The notes beneath the pieces were generated by a model. That model was not told where the DNA came from, did no database searches, and was given only the letters and a program-made list of their open reading frames with translations. A stretch of 64,000 bases of DNA from Brevundimonas sp. (GTDB lineage: Bacteria > Pseudomonadota > Alphaproteobacteria > Caulobacterales > Caulobacteraceae). Both the position numbers and the translations under genes were made by a program. The DNA is taken from positions 242,412-306,411 of the forward strand of contig NZ_JAQSDY010000009.1 in the NCBI RefSeq assembly GCF_029946145.1, read 5' to 3'. The stretch's first letter is position 1, and each line of letters begins with the position of its first letter. Shown in pieces: positions 62,831 through 64,000 of this stretch.

Positions 62831-62881
62831 GGTTCTTCTTTAAAAAGAACCACTTGACGCGGAAAACTGAGGCGCTAAACA
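62831..62881 (+). promoter_or_regulatory. tandem rrn promoter 2 with upstream hairpin
   Basis: Hairpin GGTTCTT-N7-AAGAACC (62831-62851), then TTGACG (62854-62859), 16-nt spacer and TAAACA (62876-62881). Confidence 0.6.
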
Positions 62882-62919
62882 GCGCCTCCCTCGTCTCCGG
62901 ACGGGGCGGACGGGAAAGA

Positions 62920-62970
62920 GGTTGTTCTTCGGAATAACCGCTTGACACGGAATACCGAGGCGACTACATC
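62920..62970 (+). promoter_or_regulatory. tandem rrn promoter 3 with upstream imperfect hairpin
   Basis: GGTTGTTC / GAATAACC imperfect inverted repeat (62920-62939), TTGACA (62942-62947), 17-nt spacer and TACATC (62965-62970). Confidence 0.6.
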
Positions 62971-63240
62971 GCCGCCTCCGCCGCAACCGGGCGCTAAACG
63001 GTTGGAGCCGGTCTCCGGTTCCTCTGGTCTTTGAAATCGTTGATCTGGAAAGAGAAACGCAGGCGGCGGTGTCCTAGCGACGGTTCTTCGGAACTGTCTC
63101 GACACTGACAACTGCGGTCTTTTTGAAAAGACACCATGACGTCGCTCTTCGGAGAGGCGTTCGTGGGATCTCGTCAAGAATACGTAGAACTAATGCCAAC
63201 CGGTCTTCGGATCGGTCTGCTTAGGTCAGATAGTCAACTC

Positions 63241-64000
<760 letters not shown>

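Larger units (their letters stand above)
62398..63240. other. non-coding rrn upstream region
   Basis: About 840 nt without a convincing protein gene. It holds three spaced promoter-like repeats (TTGAC boxes at 62763, 62854 and 62942), each followed by GCCTCC-type initial sequence, and hairpins between them; then about 270 nt of leader up to the 16S start. This looks like the regulatory region of an rRNA operon. Confidence 0.75.

Noticed and set aside
62398..63240. Short open frames (e.g. 62637-62948, 62875-63177 minus)
   Set aside because: They overlap the rRNA promoter repeats, have no ribosome binding sites and look random.

Overview
This 64 kb window is GC-rich, gene-dense chromosomal DNA from an alphaproteobacterium of the Caulobacterales, most likely Brevundimonas or a close relative. 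The markers are the holdfast anchor genes hfaA-hfaB-hfaD, short FljK-type flagellins next to a FlaEY-like protein, the ATPase-inhibitor zeta family (DUF1476), a GAAC-N7-GAAC SOS box of the alphaproteobacterial type upstream of ssb, and the 5' half of a 16S rRNA gene at the right edge. Genus is inferred from content, not from a database match.

Layout. 1-11.1 kb: de novo purine synthesis (purL, purQ, purS, purC, purB) interleaved with small unrelated genes; PurL, PurQ and PurS together form formylglycinamidine ribonucleotide synthase. 11-20.6 kb: a glutathione transferase, a lytic transglycosylase, a family-4-like uracil-DNA glycosylase, and an ETF-ubiquinone oxidoreductase/TPR/ispE run. 20.6-25.5 kb: glyQ, a DUF559 endonuclease-like gene and glyS, riddled with GC-rich palindromic elements. 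25.5-36 kb: housekeeping and repair genes (GDPD, exonuclease III, metallo-beta-lactamase-fold hydrolase, enoyl-CoA hydratase/isomerase, DUF1285/Nudix/CCA-transferase operon, EEP phosphatase). 36-38 kb: an ECF sigma/anti-sigma pair. 38.3-41.2 kb: a phage-type module with a glycine-rich DUF2793 protein, a holin-like protein, an M15 endolysin and an overlapping Rz/Rz1-type spanin pair. 41.4-46.7 kb: flagellin, FlaG-like, flagellin and FlaEY-like genes. 46.7-58.3 kb: small envelope proteins, ssb, lspA, a CPA2 antiporter, phoH, gamma-carbonic anhydrase, a Cys/Pro-rich secreted protein and an M16 protease. 58.5-61.1 kb: hfaDBA. 61.2-64 kb: rhomboid protease, CBS protein, then an 840-nt upstream region with three tandem promoter-like repeats leading into 16S rRNA.

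The most unusual feature is the glyQ-glyS locus. The DUF559 gene sits between two inverted copies of a palindromic element whose sequence is translated as the ends of its own product. A second inverted pair of the same element lies in frame inside glyS and adds about 47 residues to an essential synthetase subunit, and a third pair lies just upstream of glyQ. This looks like a DUF559 gene packaged with its own palindromic repeats plus cargo-free copies that tolerate, or favour, insertion as in-frame peptide. Second in interest is the compact lysis cassette with a nested outer-membrane spanin. Other points are a LexA box for ssb, a hairpin-plus-T-tract terminator inside the phoH leader, and several small genes with clear ribosome binding sites. 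No CRISPR array, tRNA gene or transposase was seen.
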